From a virus: DNA of 35,521 nucleotides. The DNA lies in IMG/VR virus record IMGVR_UViG_2162886007_000068, positions 1 to 35,521 of that record, one strand, 5' to 3'. The position numbers and the translations under genes were made by a program. Positions 6,823 to 14,014 of the stretch are shown one piece after another (position 1 is the stretch's first letter; the number at the start of each line of letters is the position of its first letter). The notes beneath the pieces are model-generated. The model did not search any database. It saw nothing but the letters and a program-made list of their open reading frames with translations, and was not told the DNA's origin.

Positions 6823-6851
6823 TTCATCGCACCAAAAAATAATCACGTCAA
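6823..6851 (-). promoter_or_regulatory. Candidate leftward early promoter
   Basis: On the minus strand TTGACG (6851-6846) is followed after 17 bases by GATGAA (6828-6823). The -35 is strong, the -10 weak (3 of 6), a pattern often tolerated by alphaproteobacterial housekeeping polymerase. The 6789 start lies about 30 bases downstream. Confidence 0.35.
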
Positions 6852-6866
6852 TTACAAAAATAAACG

Positions 6867-6894
6867 TTGCGAAATAAATACGATTACATATTAT
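6867..6894 (+). promoter_or_regulatory. Candidate rightward early promoter
   Basis: TTGCGA (6867-6872) and TATTAT (6889-6894) are separated by 16 bases. It points into the ribbon-helix-helix gene at 6925. The ATTACA repeat at 6883 overlaps its spacer and -10, so a bound regulator could block it. Confidence 0.45.
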
Positions 6895-6924
6895 GCATTC
6901 AGTTTCAGCAAAAGGAGGCCCGAT

Positions 6925-7074
6925 ATGTCGGCAAGCAATGAAACAAAAATTGTGACCGTTCGCATGCCTGCGGACATTTACGATAAGGTGAAGAAATTGG
7001 CCGGTGAAGACCGCCGTTCTTTCTCGGGTATGGTTGCTATCCTGCTTGAAAAAGCGGCGAAGGCCGATGCGTAA
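6925..7074 (+). CDS. Arc/CopG-like ribbon-helix-helix protein
   Basis: A 49-residue protein with the ribbon-helix-helix layout: a strand (KIVTVRMPADIYDKVKKLA), then helix A, turn (GEDRRSFSGM), then helix B (VAILLEKAA). Proteins of this size and pattern, such as P22 Arc and Mnt, dimerise and bind operators through the strand. It has an AAAGGAGG site. As first gene rightward of the divergent control region it may autoregulate or repress early transcription. Its stop overlaps the next start. Confidence 0.8.
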   Translation: MSASNETKIVTVRMPADIYDKVKKLAGEDRRSFSGMVAILLEKAAKADA

Positions 7075-7528
7075 AGGACAGTTCCACGGCCTGCGCCGGG
7101 CGGCCGGTTCGGCGGTCGGTAAGATCGCTATCAAGATCTACGTTTGCCGGGGCTGCGGCCTGGAACACAAGGCAAGCAAGCCTGCGCAGTGCCTGTCATG
7201 CGGGCGCATGGATTTCTCTAAATTCGATAGCACTGGTGAGGCCGGGCGGTATGCGCATCTGATGTTGCGCGTTCGGGCTGGTCTTATCCGCGACCTTGAA
7301 ACACAGGTCACGTTCCCGCTTATGACGATTGGACCGCATGGCCTTCCCTGCAAGGTGGCGGCCTATATCGCAGACTTCGTTTACACCCGCGTCGATGACG
7401 GAAGCCGGGTGATTGAAGATTTCAAAGGCGCGCTTACTGACGTGGCGGCTTTGAAACTACGGTGGATGGATGCAATGGGGCAACCAGTCACCATTATAAC
7501 CGAGAAAGGGAAGCACAATGGCCGATAA
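7067..7528 (+). CDS. DUF1064-like PD-(D/E)XK nuclease with zinc ribbon
   Basis: A 153-residue protein. Residues about 25-45 form a C4 zinc ribbon (CRGCG ... CLSCG). The body matches DUF1064 phage proteins: FDSTGEAGRYAHLMLRVRAG, then YIADFVYTRVDDGSRVIEDF, then KG. YIADF and IEDFKG supply the Asp and the E-x-K-type residues of the nuclease fold. DUF1064 members sit in phage replication regions and are thought to act like junction or flap endonucleases; that is family knowledge, not proved here. I chose the ATG at 7067, which overlaps the preceding stop. Confidence 0.78.
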   Translation: MRKGQFHGLRRAAGSAVGKIAIKIYVCRGCGLEHKASKPAQCLSCGRMDFSKFDSTGEAGRYAHLMLRVRAGLIRDLETQVTFPLMTIGPHGLPCKVAAYIADFVYTRVDDGSRVIEDFKGALTDVAALKLRWMDAMGQPVTIITEKGKHNGR

Positions 7529-7940
7529 GACGCACAATCTTACGGAACTGAAGAAGCTGATTGCCGACAGCATCAGGAGCGTGACCGAACTGAAGAAGGA
7601 TCGCGCGGATGTGAATGCGGAAATCGGCGCGGTTCGGGCGAAGCTGGTCGCGCAGGGGATCCCGAAGAAGGCTTTTGATATGGCAATGGCCTATATCAAC
7701 ATGGATCCCGATGATCGCGAAGGCTTCGACGTGGCCTACGCTCTGGTTCGTGAAGCTGGCGGACTGCCGATGCAGGAAGATCTCTTTACGGCGGCGGATC
7801 GCATGGGCAAAACCAAGGTCGAGGCCAGCGAACCAGACGCGACCGAGATCGAAAAGGTCATTGCCTCCCAGGAAGCCGACAAGGTGAAGGGCAAAAAGGT
7901 CCATGAACCTGCCGGAGATCAGAAAGGCACGATCAATTGA
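7518..7940 (+). CDS. Helical hypothetical early protein
   Basis: A 140-residue protein with a long N-terminal coiled coil (about 5-45, TELKKLIADSIRSVTELKKD), then a compact helical part (GIPKKAFDMAMAYINMDPDD). The layout is loosely like GapR/DUF2312 DNA-binding proteins of alphaproteobacteria, but I see no convincing residue match. The C-terminus (about 100-140) is Lys/Glu-rich and probably unstructured. GAAAGGGAAG precedes the ATG. It overlaps both neighbours by a few bases. Confidence 0.72.
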   Translation: MADKTHNLTELKKLIADSIRSVTELKKDRADVNAEIGAVRAKLVAQGIPKKAFDMAMAYINMDPDDREGFDVAYALVREAGGLPMQEDLFTAADRMGKTKVEASEPDATEIEKVIASQEADKVKGKKVHEPAGDQKGTIN

Positions 7941-8353
7941 GCCTTTCCCCTGAAGACAAGGCAGAGCTTGCCACTATTGCGGCCCAGGCCGCCGTTGCTG
8001 CGGTTCAGGCCATGGGCTTGACCGCTCCTGCATCTTCTCGGCATTCAAAACCGGCTGAAGAGTTGCCGGAGGATCCCGAAGACGAAGCGGCAGCAGCCGA
8101 AACCATCCGCGAGAATGAGGCGAAAATTGCCGAGATCGAGCAGATGGCAACGGATCTCTTGCCGCACATCATGGAGCCGCGACACCTTGAAGTTTTCAGG
8201 TGGATGACTGGCAATCTTTCCAATGCTGCTGCGCTTCGGCAGATAATCAGAACTGCGGTAGCGGCGCAAACGCCGAACTGGCGCGAAGCAAAAAACGGCT
8301 TCGCTGGATCCACCAAAAATCCGGCCACTATGGCGCAAATCAAGGGCGAATAA
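7937..8353 (+). CDS. Hypothetical early protein (TTG start)
   Basis: A 138-residue protein, Ala/Glu-rich. An N-terminal helix runs from about 3-28, an acidic linker (EELPEDPEDEAAAAE) spans about 40-54, and a helical core follows with LLPHIMEPRHLEVFRWMTGN. The likely start is the TTG at 7937, which overlaps the previous TGA; AAAGG lies about 9 bases upstream and no ATG is near. No family recognised. Confidence 0.65.
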   Translation: MSLSPEDKAELATIAAQAAVAAVQAMGLTAPASSRHSKPAEELPEDPEDEAAAAETIRENEAKIAEIEQMATDLLPHIMEPRHLEVFRWMTGNLSNAAALRQIIRTAVAAQTPNWREAKNGFAGSTKNPATMAQIKGE

Positions 8354-8402
8354 TGGGCGGGGCGTTCGCGCCCTTCCCTACTTCTTGGCAGGAAAAATCA
8401 AC

Positions 8403-9179
8403 ATGGCAGAATTCCCGGCAATGCCGCTTTGGACAGACGCATATTTAGGCGACACGTTGCACCTGACGACGCTTGAGCATGGCGCGTATTTGCTGCTGCT
8501 GATGACGATGTGGCGCAACGGCGGCACGCTTCCTAACGACGATCAAAAGCTTTCGCGGTTCTGCCGAATGAACATGGCAAACTGGCTGAAGGTGAAAAAA
8601 AACATCATAACTTTCTTTGTCGAGGACGGCGAAAACATCACGCAAAAGCGCATACAAAAAGAGCTTGCGTTCGTTCGAAAACGCAGTAACGCGCAATCGG
8701 AACGGGCGCGGTCTAAGTATTTGAAAACAAAGGATGTGGACGATGCCACGGCAGACGCCCGGCATGCTCCCGGCTCTGCCCCCACACCCACACCCACACC
8801 CATTAAAGAAAAGGAACCTTCGGTTCCCAAAAAAGGAACACGAATTCCAGACGATTTCACGCCTGATCCTGACGTCGCGGTTAGCCTTGGTGTTCCCATG
8901 CAACTCGTCTCTCAAGAGATCGCAAAATTTCGGGATTACTGGACGGCGAAGAGCGGCAAGGATGCAACAAAGCTCGACTGGCCTGCAACGTGGCGCAACT
9001 GGTGTCGAAATGCAGCGAGCCGCATGGGCGCTCGATCATCGCCAGCAAAGAGCGGCTTCAGGGATCATCAGGACGAAGTGACAAAGAGTTTTGAAAGGGC
9101 AGCAAATGGGCGAGATCGCGAACAGGAACAGCCAAGCTTCCTTGACCTTGGCAGAGAAGATTACCGACGCGGAAAATAA
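8403..9179 (+). CDS. DUF1376/DnaT-like replication initiation protein
   Basis: A 258-residue protein. The N-terminal domain (1-90) matches DUF1376 (YdaU-like): PAMPLWTDAYLGDTLHLTTL, then EHGAYLLLLMTMWRNGG. A basic helix and a PTPTPTP linker (about 117-130) follow, then a C-terminal DnaT-like region ending KLDWPATWRNWCRNA. Such proteins help load the host replicative helicase at the phage origin. I chose the ATG at 8403 over an in-frame TTG at 8385. Its 3' end overlaps the next gene by about 70 bases. Confidence 0.8.
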   Translation: MAEFPAMPLWTDAYLGDTLHLTTLEHGAYLLLLMTMWRNGGTLPNDDQKLSRFCRMNMANWLKVKKNIITFFVEDGENITQKRIQKELAFVRKRSNAQSERARSKYLKTKDVDDATADARHAPGSAPTPTPTPIKEKEPSVPKKGTRIPDDFTPDPDVAVSLGVPMQLVSQEIAKFRDYWTAKSGKDATKLDWPATWRNWCRNAASRMGARSSPAKSGFRDHQDEVTKSFERAANGRDREQEQPSFLDLGREDYRRGK

Positions 9180-9834
9180 GCTGGCCGCCGCAAGCCCTGA
9201 CGCTATCGCGGCGCGGCTCCTGGGGCTGAAGAATTCAGGTTTGAGCTTTCCGCCGGGTCTCGATCCGGTTCGCGCTCCCGAAATCTACACCCACGCGATG
9301 AAGGGAATACCGCTCGAAGCCTTGAAGCGCGCAAGCGTTCGGATCCTGCGGGGCGAAGTGTCGAATGTCTCGAAGGATTTCATTCCGACGCCTCCAAACT
9401 TCGCGGCAATCGCACGCAAGGAAGCAACGGCGTTATGGGAAGACTACGGCCGCCTGAAGCTGACGGCAGACAGTATGCGCCCTGCGCCTCGGCGGGATCC
9501 ATCGCCGGAAGAGAAATCACGGGTTCGGCAAATGGTCGAGCAGGTGAAGGCCGAAGCCGAAGCGATCAAGCTTGCGGAAGAGGGTCCACCGAAGACAGAG
9601 GCGGAACTGAACAGGATGTTCCGCAATAAGGTTCCACCGCCGCCGGATGTGCCACAGGCGGCGAAATGGAGTGATGAAGAGTGGCACGCACAGCAAAGGG
9701 AAATAGAAAATGGCGAAACGAGTACAGGTTATGCGGGTTACGGTGAAGGCGGCTTTCAAGGTCGATCTGACGAAGCCGGAAACCGTGACGAAGGCGGCCG
9801 AAGCTTTCGAGAAACTGAAGACGGCGGCGAATGA
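9106..9834 (+). CDS. Putative helicase-loader-like replication protein
   Basis: A 242-residue protein. A segment of about 55-110 (RAPEIYTHAMKGIPLEALKR, then KDFIPTPPNFAAIARKEA) recalls phage helicase loaders of the lambda P/G39P type, which have a helical domain ending in a FIPTPPE-like turn. The match is weak and partly based on position after the DUF1376 gene. A charged helix follows (about 130-165). The last 40 residues are Gly/Glu/Arg-rich and overlap the 9710-9898 gene in another frame. AAAGGG lies 6 bases before the ATG. Confidence 0.62.
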   Translation: MGEIANRNSQASLTLAEKITDAENKLAAASPDAIAARLLGLKNSGLSFPPGLDPVRAPEIYTHAMKGIPLEALKRASVRILRGEVSNVSKDFIPTPPNFAAIARKEATALWEDYGRLKLTADSMRPAPRRDPSPEEKSRVRQMVEQVKAEAEAIKLAEEGPPKTEAELNRMFRNKVPPPPDVPQAAKWSDEEWHAQQREIENGETSTGYAGYGEGGFQGRSDEAGNRDEGGRSFRETEDGGE

Positions 9835-9898
9835 TCTCGGTTTCAATATCGAGGATCAGGCGGCGGCATTCGGCAATGCTGACGTAGAAGGCGAATAA
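9710..9898 (+). CDS. Small hypothetical protein overlapping the upstream gene
   Basis: A 62-residue protein with a strand-then-helix layout (VQVMRVTVKAAFKVDLTKPE, then AAEAFEKLKTAANDLGFNIE). AAAGGGA lies 7 bases before the ATG. The first 125 bases overlap the end of the 9106-9834 gene in a different frame. The clean ribosome site and normal composition argue that it is real. Function unknown. Confidence 0.6.
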   Translation: MAKRVQVMRVTVKAAFKVDLTKPETVTKAAEAFEKLKTAANDLGFNIEDQAAAFGNADVEGE

Positions 9899-9900
9899 CT

Positions 9901-10062
9901 ATGCGTCGGCTCGCCTTCAATGCCGTGTGTGCCTATTGGGCGTGGGTCCAAGCCGGTCTTTGCGCCCAGGCGGCGGCGCACGGCATTGCGGCGGGCCTTC
10001 TCATGCTCTTCATGTGCTTTGTCTCAAACAGGATCGCGGGCGCATGGATAACGGGCAAATAA
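9901..10062 (+). CDS. 53-residue membrane protein
   Basis: A short frame giving MRRLAFNAVCAYWAWVQAGL, then a hydrophobic helix (GIAAGLLMLFMCFVSNRI), so one or two membrane segments with basic ends. AAGG lies about 10 bases before the ATG, and the gene fills the gap after 9898. The next gene starts within its last codons. Not recognised. Confidence 0.55.
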   Translation: MRRLAFNAVCAYWAWVQAGLCAQAAAHGIAAGLLMLFMCFVSNRIAGAWITGK

Positions 10063-10367
10063 AACCGCCGCATTATCGGCGGCTGGCGGCAACGGGTGCG
10101 GAAATGTTCATGCATCCGTGCTGCATATGCGGGAAAGAAAATGCGCCCTTCGGTTTCGATGTCTGTATTCGCAAGAATGAGCCGGGCCGCTGGTACTGCG
10201 CAGAACACAAAGGGCAACATGATGGAACTGCAGTACGGGACAACGCGGCGGCAACAACTGGAAGAGCTTCAGCGCGAATTGAAGATGCGGGAAAGGGTCT
10301 ATCCGAAGTGGGTAGCAGCGGGCCGCCTGAAAAAGACCGACATGGAACACAGGCTGAATTGTTTTAG
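10044..10367 (+). CDS. Zinc-finger-like small protein
   Basis: A 107-residue protein. CCICGKENAPFGFDVCIRKN followed by GRWYCAEHK gives four or five Cys plus His in a probable zinc fold (about 25-57). A low-complexity tail ends in QAELF. The N-terminus overlaps the 9901-10062 gene and the last half overlaps the 10222-10434 gene. The Cys pattern is like small zinc proteins in early regions of alphaproteobacterial phages. Its ribosome site is weak, so it may depend on coupling. Confidence 0.6.
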   Translation: MDNGQIKPPHYRRLAATGAEMFMHPCCICGKENAPFGFDVCIRKNEPGRWYCAEHKGQHDGTAVRDNAAATTGRASARIEDAGKGLSEVGSSGPPEKDRHGTQAELF

Positions 10368-10434
10368 GGCCATTGTCGAAGACTTCGAAGCGCGCCACGC
10401 GCCAAAATCACAGCAAGGGAGTTTAGGGCTATGA
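10222..10434 (+). CDS. Conserved small phage helical protein
   Basis: A 70-residue helical protein: QQLEELQRELKMRERVYPKW, then VAAGRLKKTDMEHRLNCFRA. The pattern ELxMRxRVYPxWVxxGR is common among short phage and prophage proteins of unknown function. AAAGGG lies 7 bases before the ATG at 10222; the ATG at 10219 is only 4 bases away. Its stop overlaps the next start (ATGA). Its first half overlaps the 10044-10367 gene in another frame. Confidence 0.72.
   Translation: MELQYGTTRRQQLEELQRELKMRERVYPKWVAAGRLKKTDMEHRLNCFRAIVEDFEARHAPKSQQGSLGL
10408..10420 (+). promoter_or_regulatory. Start-associated motif (TCACAGCAAGGGA)
   Basis: Copy of the recurrent element at the end of the 10222-10434 gene, 10 bases before the ATG at 10431. 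Confidence 0.55.
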
Positions 10435-11081
10435 GCATTTTTTCGTTCTTCAAATCGAAAGCCGTTCGCAACAGTCGGCGCGCAGAACTGGAACTTGAAA
10501 ACCTCAATCTACGGCGGGATCTCGGCCGAAGCGAAGACGAGGTTTCGCGCCTCAATGGCGTCATTGACCGGCTGGAAATCGAGCTTTGCGACACAAGAGA
10601 GAAGGCGACAGACAGAGAGCAAGAGCTTGCCGGTATGCTCGACAATGCGGACAAAAGCCGCCTTCAGCAGATCCGCCGCGCCGAAGCAGCAGAAAAGGAA
10701 ATCGAACTCCGAAAGCTTCAGGTGCTGAATTTCGTTGATGCCGTGAACCTGTTCCGCGAGCGATACGGGATCAGCGCTATCGAGCTTTCGCAACTCGGCC
10801 TCGGCACCTTCATTCCCGGCGACAAAGACAAAAGCCCGATGTGCGTTCTCGGGTCACTCGAAGACGCAAAGGATGCCATCGAATTCACGATGAAAAATCA
10901 GGCGACAGCCGCGAAATTCCGCCAACTGAAGGCGCATTTTCAGCAGCATCAACAGGCCGTCACGGTGATGTTGGATGAATTGAACCGCCTGGGCGCTCGC
11001 AATCACGTCACGAAAGAGGATCTGCGCAAGATCCGCGAGCTTCGCGATACTTTGTCCGGTCTCATTGGGAGGTCAATCTAA
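10431..11081 (+). CDS. Coiled-coil hypothetical protein
   Basis: A 216-residue protein. Residues about 15-100 form a long heptad-rich coiled coil (AELELENLNLRRDLGRSEDE and onward, rich in E/R/L). A middle segment (about 100-150) carries YGISAIELSQLGLGTFIPGD, and the C-terminus is again helical. It starts with a start-associated motif and ATGA coupling to the previous gene. No family recognised; a scaffold or partner-binding role is only a guess. Confidence 0.75.
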   Translation: MSIFSFFKSKAVRNSRRAELELENLNLRRDLGRSEDEVSRLNGVIDRLEIELCDTREKATDREQELAGMLDNADKSRLQQIRRAEAAEKEIELRKLQVLNFVDAVNLFRERYGISAIELSQLGLGTFIPGDKDKSPMCVLGSLEDAKDAIEFTMKNQATAAKFRQLKAHFQQHQQAVTVMLDELNRLGARNHVTKEDLRKIRELRDTLSGLIGRSI

Positions 11082-11692
11082 TGGTTCCTCACCTGAAGCC
11101 ATGCCCGTTCTGTGGCTGCGAAAAGATCCTTGACGGATATATCCGTGATGGGCGGGAAATCGTTTGCAGCGAATGCCGTGCTTCCGTAGCCGCGTTCCAT
11201 CCAGACGCATCGAAGCGCGCTGCCGAAAGGTGGAACCGCCGATCCGAACCCGCCCTGTCCGCTGCGGAGCCGGTGGCGTGGCAGTATTCCAAAGGTGACA
11301 AATTGATAATCACCACATATCACCAGCCTTGGAAGACAGAAACGGGGTGGGCAGTTACGCCGCTCTACGCCGCCCCTCCCGCGCCATCCGTGGCCGTGAA
11401 GGCCATTCTCGCGGAGTTGGACAATGTTCTGGTTAATGACGAGCAAGACCGGGAAACCCTCGCCAAAATCCGCACAATGGTTTCGGCCCTCTCCGCACAG
11501 GTGCAGGACGTGGCGGAGATACGAACGCAGGCGATTGAGGATGTGCTGTCAGCCTTAACTGCACATGAACTTTACCAGTACAGGCCAAAGGCATTCCAAG
11601 GTTTCATAGACTACGCTCGTTCGTCTTTGATCAACGATGAAGATGGCAAGCTCTGGCGTCCTGCGGCAGCACCCGCAAAGCAGGAGGGCTGA
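11081..11692 (+). CDS. Lar-like zinc-ribbon protein
   Basis: A 203-residue protein. The N-terminus LKPCPFCGCEK ... VCSECR ... AERWNRR is the Lar/restriction-alleviation zinc-ribbon pattern (CPFCG, then C..C, then W N.R). A middle segment (EPVAWQY ... WAVTPLYAAPP) is the kind found in many prophage eaa-like proteins. The C-terminal half is helical. Lar relieves type I restriction in E. coli Rac, but this pattern is widespread and function here is not shown. It begins one base inside the previous stop (TAATG). Confidence 0.72.
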   Translation: MVPHLKPCPFCGCEKILDGYIRDGREIVCSECRASVAAFHPDASKRAAERWNRRSEPALSAAEPVAWQYSKGDKLIITTYHQPWKTETGWAVTPLYAAPPAPSVAVKAILAELDNVLVNDEQDRETLAKIRTMVSALSAQVQDVAEIRTQAIEDVLSALTAHELYQYRPKAFQGFIDYARSSLINDEDGKLWRPAAAPAKQEG

Positions 11693-11694
11693 CG

Positions 11695-12006
11695 ATGGCG
11701 CTCGATCCTCCGATAACTCTCCGGTATCTGGACAGCGATCTTTGCGACGGTGACATGCAATGCCTGCACTGCGGCGAATATTTCGAGGATTGGGGTGTCA
11801 TTCAATCGCCGCTTCATGAGTTGGAATTGGACGCTGAAGGCTTCAATTGCGACTGGCCAGATCTCGGGCATGAAACGACAGAATGCCCCTGCTGCAATAA
11901 ACTGTTGGTTTTTGGTTGCTCCGGTCCTGATTTCGCTCCGTATTACGTTCGCGGCCGGTCGCTGACTGATATCCGCTATCTCAAGCAAATAGGGAAACTA
12001 CCGTGA
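11695..12006 (+). CDS. Small zinc-binding hypothetical protein
   Basis: A 103-residue acidic protein with two CxxC pairs, MQCLHCGEYF (about 20-29) and ECPCCNKLL (about 63-71), forming a probable zinc ribbon. The tail (SLTDIRYLKQIGKLP) is helical. No family recognised. It lies 2 bases after the previous stop, and its own stop overlaps the GTG start of the next gene. Confidence 0.7.
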   Translation: MALDPPITLRYLDSDLCDGDMQCLHCGEYFEDWGVIQSPLHELELDAEGFNCDWPDLGHETTECPCCNKLLVFGCSGPDFAPYYVRGRSLTDIRYLKQIGKLP

Positions 12007-12497
12007 AAGACCTTACGCCGCTCACGCCTGAACAGCAGGAAGCATTCCAGAATAGGCGGGAAACCGCCGCCGTGGTCCAACAGCGCTGTTTATCGTGCGG
12101 CGCGTGGTATGAGACCGCAAGGCAGTCCGCGCGCTTCACAGAGGCTTTCTTCTGCGATTGCGGCGTGTTCATGTCCTATGAGGTCGAGCCGGTCGGACAC
12201 ACGATCACGCCCGGCATTGATTATTCGGATCCTGACGCCCGGCTTGACACCGGCATGAAGGTTTCCGAAGCCATCCAGCACGCATCCGCGTGGTGGAACA
12301 AGACCGGCCGCCACCTGATGCGAAAGGACGGCGGCAAAGGATCCGATAAGGCGGTTTCGCTCGATCCTGCATCACAGAATTTCGTTGCATCCGGCGTTCT
12401 CAATGGTGAGCCATTCGAGACGCTTTCCAAGCGCGAAAGATCCCAGGTCGTTAAGGCTTGGCACCACTTCAATGTCAGAAATCCACAGCAGCTTTAA
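12003..12497 (+). CDS. Zinc-binding hypothetical protein (GTG start)
   Basis: A 164-residue protein. RCLSCGAWYE ... FFCDCGVF (about 28-58) is a CxxC/CxC zinc motif. The C-terminal half contains a helical block (LSKRERSQVVKAWHHFNVR) that could bind DNA or a partner. The GTG at 12003 overlaps the preceding TGA, and AGGG lies about 8 bases upstream. Function unknown. Confidence 0.7.
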   Translation: MKDLTPLTPEQQEAFQNRRETAAVVQQRCLSCGAWYETARQSARFTEAFFCDCGVFMSYEVEPVGHTITPGIDYSDPDARLDTGMKVSEAIQHASAWWNKTGRHLMRKDGGKGSDKAVSLDPASQNFVASGVLNGEPFETLSKRERSQVVKAWHHFNVRNPQQL

Positions 12498-12502
12498 GGG
12501 AG
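12483..12502 (+). promoter_or_regulatory. Start-associated motif with an insert
   Basis: CCACAGCA (12483-12490) and AAGGGAG (12496-12502) are separated by 5 bases, upstream of the ATG at 12511. Its first half also encodes the last Pro-Gln-Gln of the preceding gene, so part of the match could be coding chance. Confidence 0.4.
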
Positions 12503-12510
12503 CTATCATC

Positions 12511-12915
12511 ATGCAGCATGTGCACTACGATCTCGATAAAATGGAAGCCGATATTCGAAAAATGTATGCGGAGGTTGAGGCCTCCCATATACCGGCCGAA
12601 ACCATGGAAGACAGAATAACAAACCACTGGCAAAACAAATTTGTCGATGTGGTTTGCGCCTTCATGCGGTGGCAAATGGAAATGGAAATGGCGGGCGTTA
12701 GCAACAAGCATCACGCCTATATCTGCGGCGTCGGCTTGGGCGATCTGGCGCAAAACGTCTTTGGCCAGTACGACCCAATCACGGCTGGCTTCGTCGCGCA
12801 AACCATTTCACAGGCATACGTCAATCACGTTAATCAGGGCATGCATCGCATCATGTCCGGGGGTGAGCCTGATGGCAAAGTTGAGTTTGATCCTGTCGTA
12901 TCTGGCCGGGCCTAA
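12511..12915 (+). CDS. Hypothetical early protein
   Basis: A 134-residue helical protein with many Met and His residues: MEDRITNHWQNKFVDVVCAF, then MRWQMEMEMAGVSNKHHAYI. No membrane segment of convincing length and no catalytic motif seen. AAGGGAG precedes the ATG by 8 bases. Family not recognised. Confidence 0.7.
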   Translation: MQHVHYDLDKMEADIRKMYAEVEASHIPAETMEDRITNHWQNKFVDVVCAFMRWQMEMEMAGVSNKHHAYICGVGLGDLAQNVFGQYDPITAGFVAQTISQAYVNHVNQGMHRIMSGGEPDGKVEFDPVVSGRA

Positions 12916-12937
12916 TCCTCAACCGGTTGTCATATGG

Positions 12938-12966
12938 TTGAATTTCATGGGTGATGGGGTTCTAAC
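12938..12966 (+). promoter_or_regulatory. Candidate promoter before the last early gene
   Basis: TTGAAT (12938-12943) and TCTAAC (12961-12966), spacer 17, in the 118-bp gap before the gene at 13034. Each box matches consensus at about four of six positions. Confidence 0.35.
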
Positions 12967-13009
12967 AAAGCCCCATTATCAGGAATAGAATTCCAAATTT
13001 ACCGTTTAT

Positions 13010-13025
13010 CCACAGCAAAAAGGAA
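13010..13025 (+). promoter_or_regulatory. Start-associated motif (CCACAGCAAAAAGGAA)
   Basis: Full copy of the recurrent element in noncoding DNA, with AAGGA 10 bases before the ATG at 13034. Confidence 0.6.
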
Positions 13026-13033
13026 CGCTGAAA

Positions 13034-13909
13034 ATGACTGATAAAATGATGCACGAAGCGCTTCAGGCGGCAATTTCTCTGTATGGCGGCAATACGGCTC
13101 TTGGTCGGCTGGTCAGAGAGAGAGGCGCGGTCGGCGTTTTTGAGATCGCGTTTGAATACGGCTGGCGCGCGCTGAAGCCAAAGGCACAAGAAGGCAAGGA
13201 TGCTGGCGCATCGACCGTTGCGGATTACCATCCTGGAATTAACGGCCGGGCGTTGTTGTTTTCGGAAGAAATGGTTCCGTTGTTTGGTGAAAAAGACACG
13301 GGCGAGCCTGTTTTCTCGATCTCTCAAATTCGCGATGCGTACAAGGCGGGCGCTCATTCTATGGGCGGTGACGATGCGGTAATGATCATGCTTTCGTCCA
13401 TCGAAAACCGCTTGATGGAACTGGCTGGCGGTCCTGGGATCGAGCGGATTAGCGGCTGGCTGGAACGCATCACCAAAGACATTTACCACGTCACAACGCG
13501 GCAAGAGAGCATCGATATCGAGCAGCGGCGCATGATCTCCGAAATCCTCGACCTGATGCGCCCGACTGACGAAATGGTTTGTGGCGTGGATCTGGCGTCC
13601 GGTCCTGATATCACGGCGGCTCATTTCTTCGATACGGAAACCCGCGAAGCAACGCCGCTCGAAGACATCAGCGATGAAATGCTTGACCAGATGAAAGAGC
13701 AAATCCCGGTGTCGGTCTATGTGGCCGAAGTGTCGCGGCGCAAACAGGTTCAGAATGTCGTGAAAGATGAGCGCGACGTGCGGATTGAAGATCTTCAGGA
13801 AAAGGCTTCAACGCTCGAAAAGCAGCTTCACTTCTATAGGCTTCTCGCAAAGTCACGGGCGGCTGCGCTGAATGCCGTGTATGGTGAGCTTGACAGCTTC
13901 GAGGCATAG
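13034..13909 (+). CDS. Hypothetical protein, last gene of the early operon
   Basis: A 291-residue acidic protein. The N-terminal third (HEALQAAISLYGGNTALGRL ... FEIAFEYGWRAL) is helical. A central helical segment (about 115-180) has many charged residues (RQESIDIEQRRMISEILDLM), and the C-terminus is a coiled coil (about 235-270). No known domain recognised. It has its own candidate promoter and start-associated motif, and a strong terminator follows, so it may be transcribed separately. Confidence 0.72.
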   Translation: MTDKMMHEALQAAISLYGGNTALGRLVRERGAVGVFEIAFEYGWRALKPKAQEGKDAGASTVADYHPGINGRALLFSEEMVPLFGEKDTGEPVFSISQIRDAYKAGAHSMGGDDAVMIMLSSIENRLMELAGGPGIERISGWLERITKDIYHVTTRQESIDIEQRRMISEILDLMRPTDEMVCGVDLASGPDITAAHFFDTETREATPLEDISDEMLDQMKEQIPVSVYVAEVSRRKQVQNVVKDERDVRIEDLQEKASTLEKQLHFYRLLAKSRAAALNAVYGELDSFEA

Positions 13910-13964
13910 GCGCAGATTTCGATCCGCCTGATTGATGTATGTCCATACCTCCCTAAACTCCAAG

Positions 13965-13995
13965 CCGCCGCCGGTTATCCTGCGGCGGTTTTTTT
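13965..13995 (+). terminator. Intrinsic terminator ending the early operon
   Basis: A 7-bp GC stem, CCGCCGC (13965-13971) with GCGGCGG (13982-13988), a 10-base loop and a run of seven T (13989-13995). It separates early and late genes. Confidence 0.9.
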
Positions 13996-14014
13996 GTGCT
14001 ATATCTGGCCGCGT

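Larger units (their letters stand above)
6790..6924. promoter_or_regulatory. Divergent early control region
   Basis: An AT-rich 135-bp gap between the divergent leftward and rightward early operons. It holds candidate promoters on both strands and a direct repeat, ATTACA with A/T tails, at 6851-6863 and 6883-6895. The copies start 32 bp apart, about three helical turns. Such spacing would suit a cooperative DNA-binding protein, for instance the adjacent ribbon-helix-helix product. The assignment comes from layout and base composition. Confidence 0.6.

Noticed and set aside
8360-8373. GGGCG-TTCG-CGCCC hairpin after the 7937-8353 gene
   Set aside because: Short stem without a U-run and just upstream of the next ribosome site; not called a terminator.
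8781-8802. CCCACA short tandem repeat
   Set aside because: Explained by the Pro-Thr linker of the DUF1376/DnaT-like protein; not an iteron or CRISPR.
12950-12975. ATGGGG/CCCCAT inverted repeat near 12960
   Set aside because: Six-bp stem without T-run, so not a terminator; overlaps the candidate promoter, evidence too thin for an operator call.
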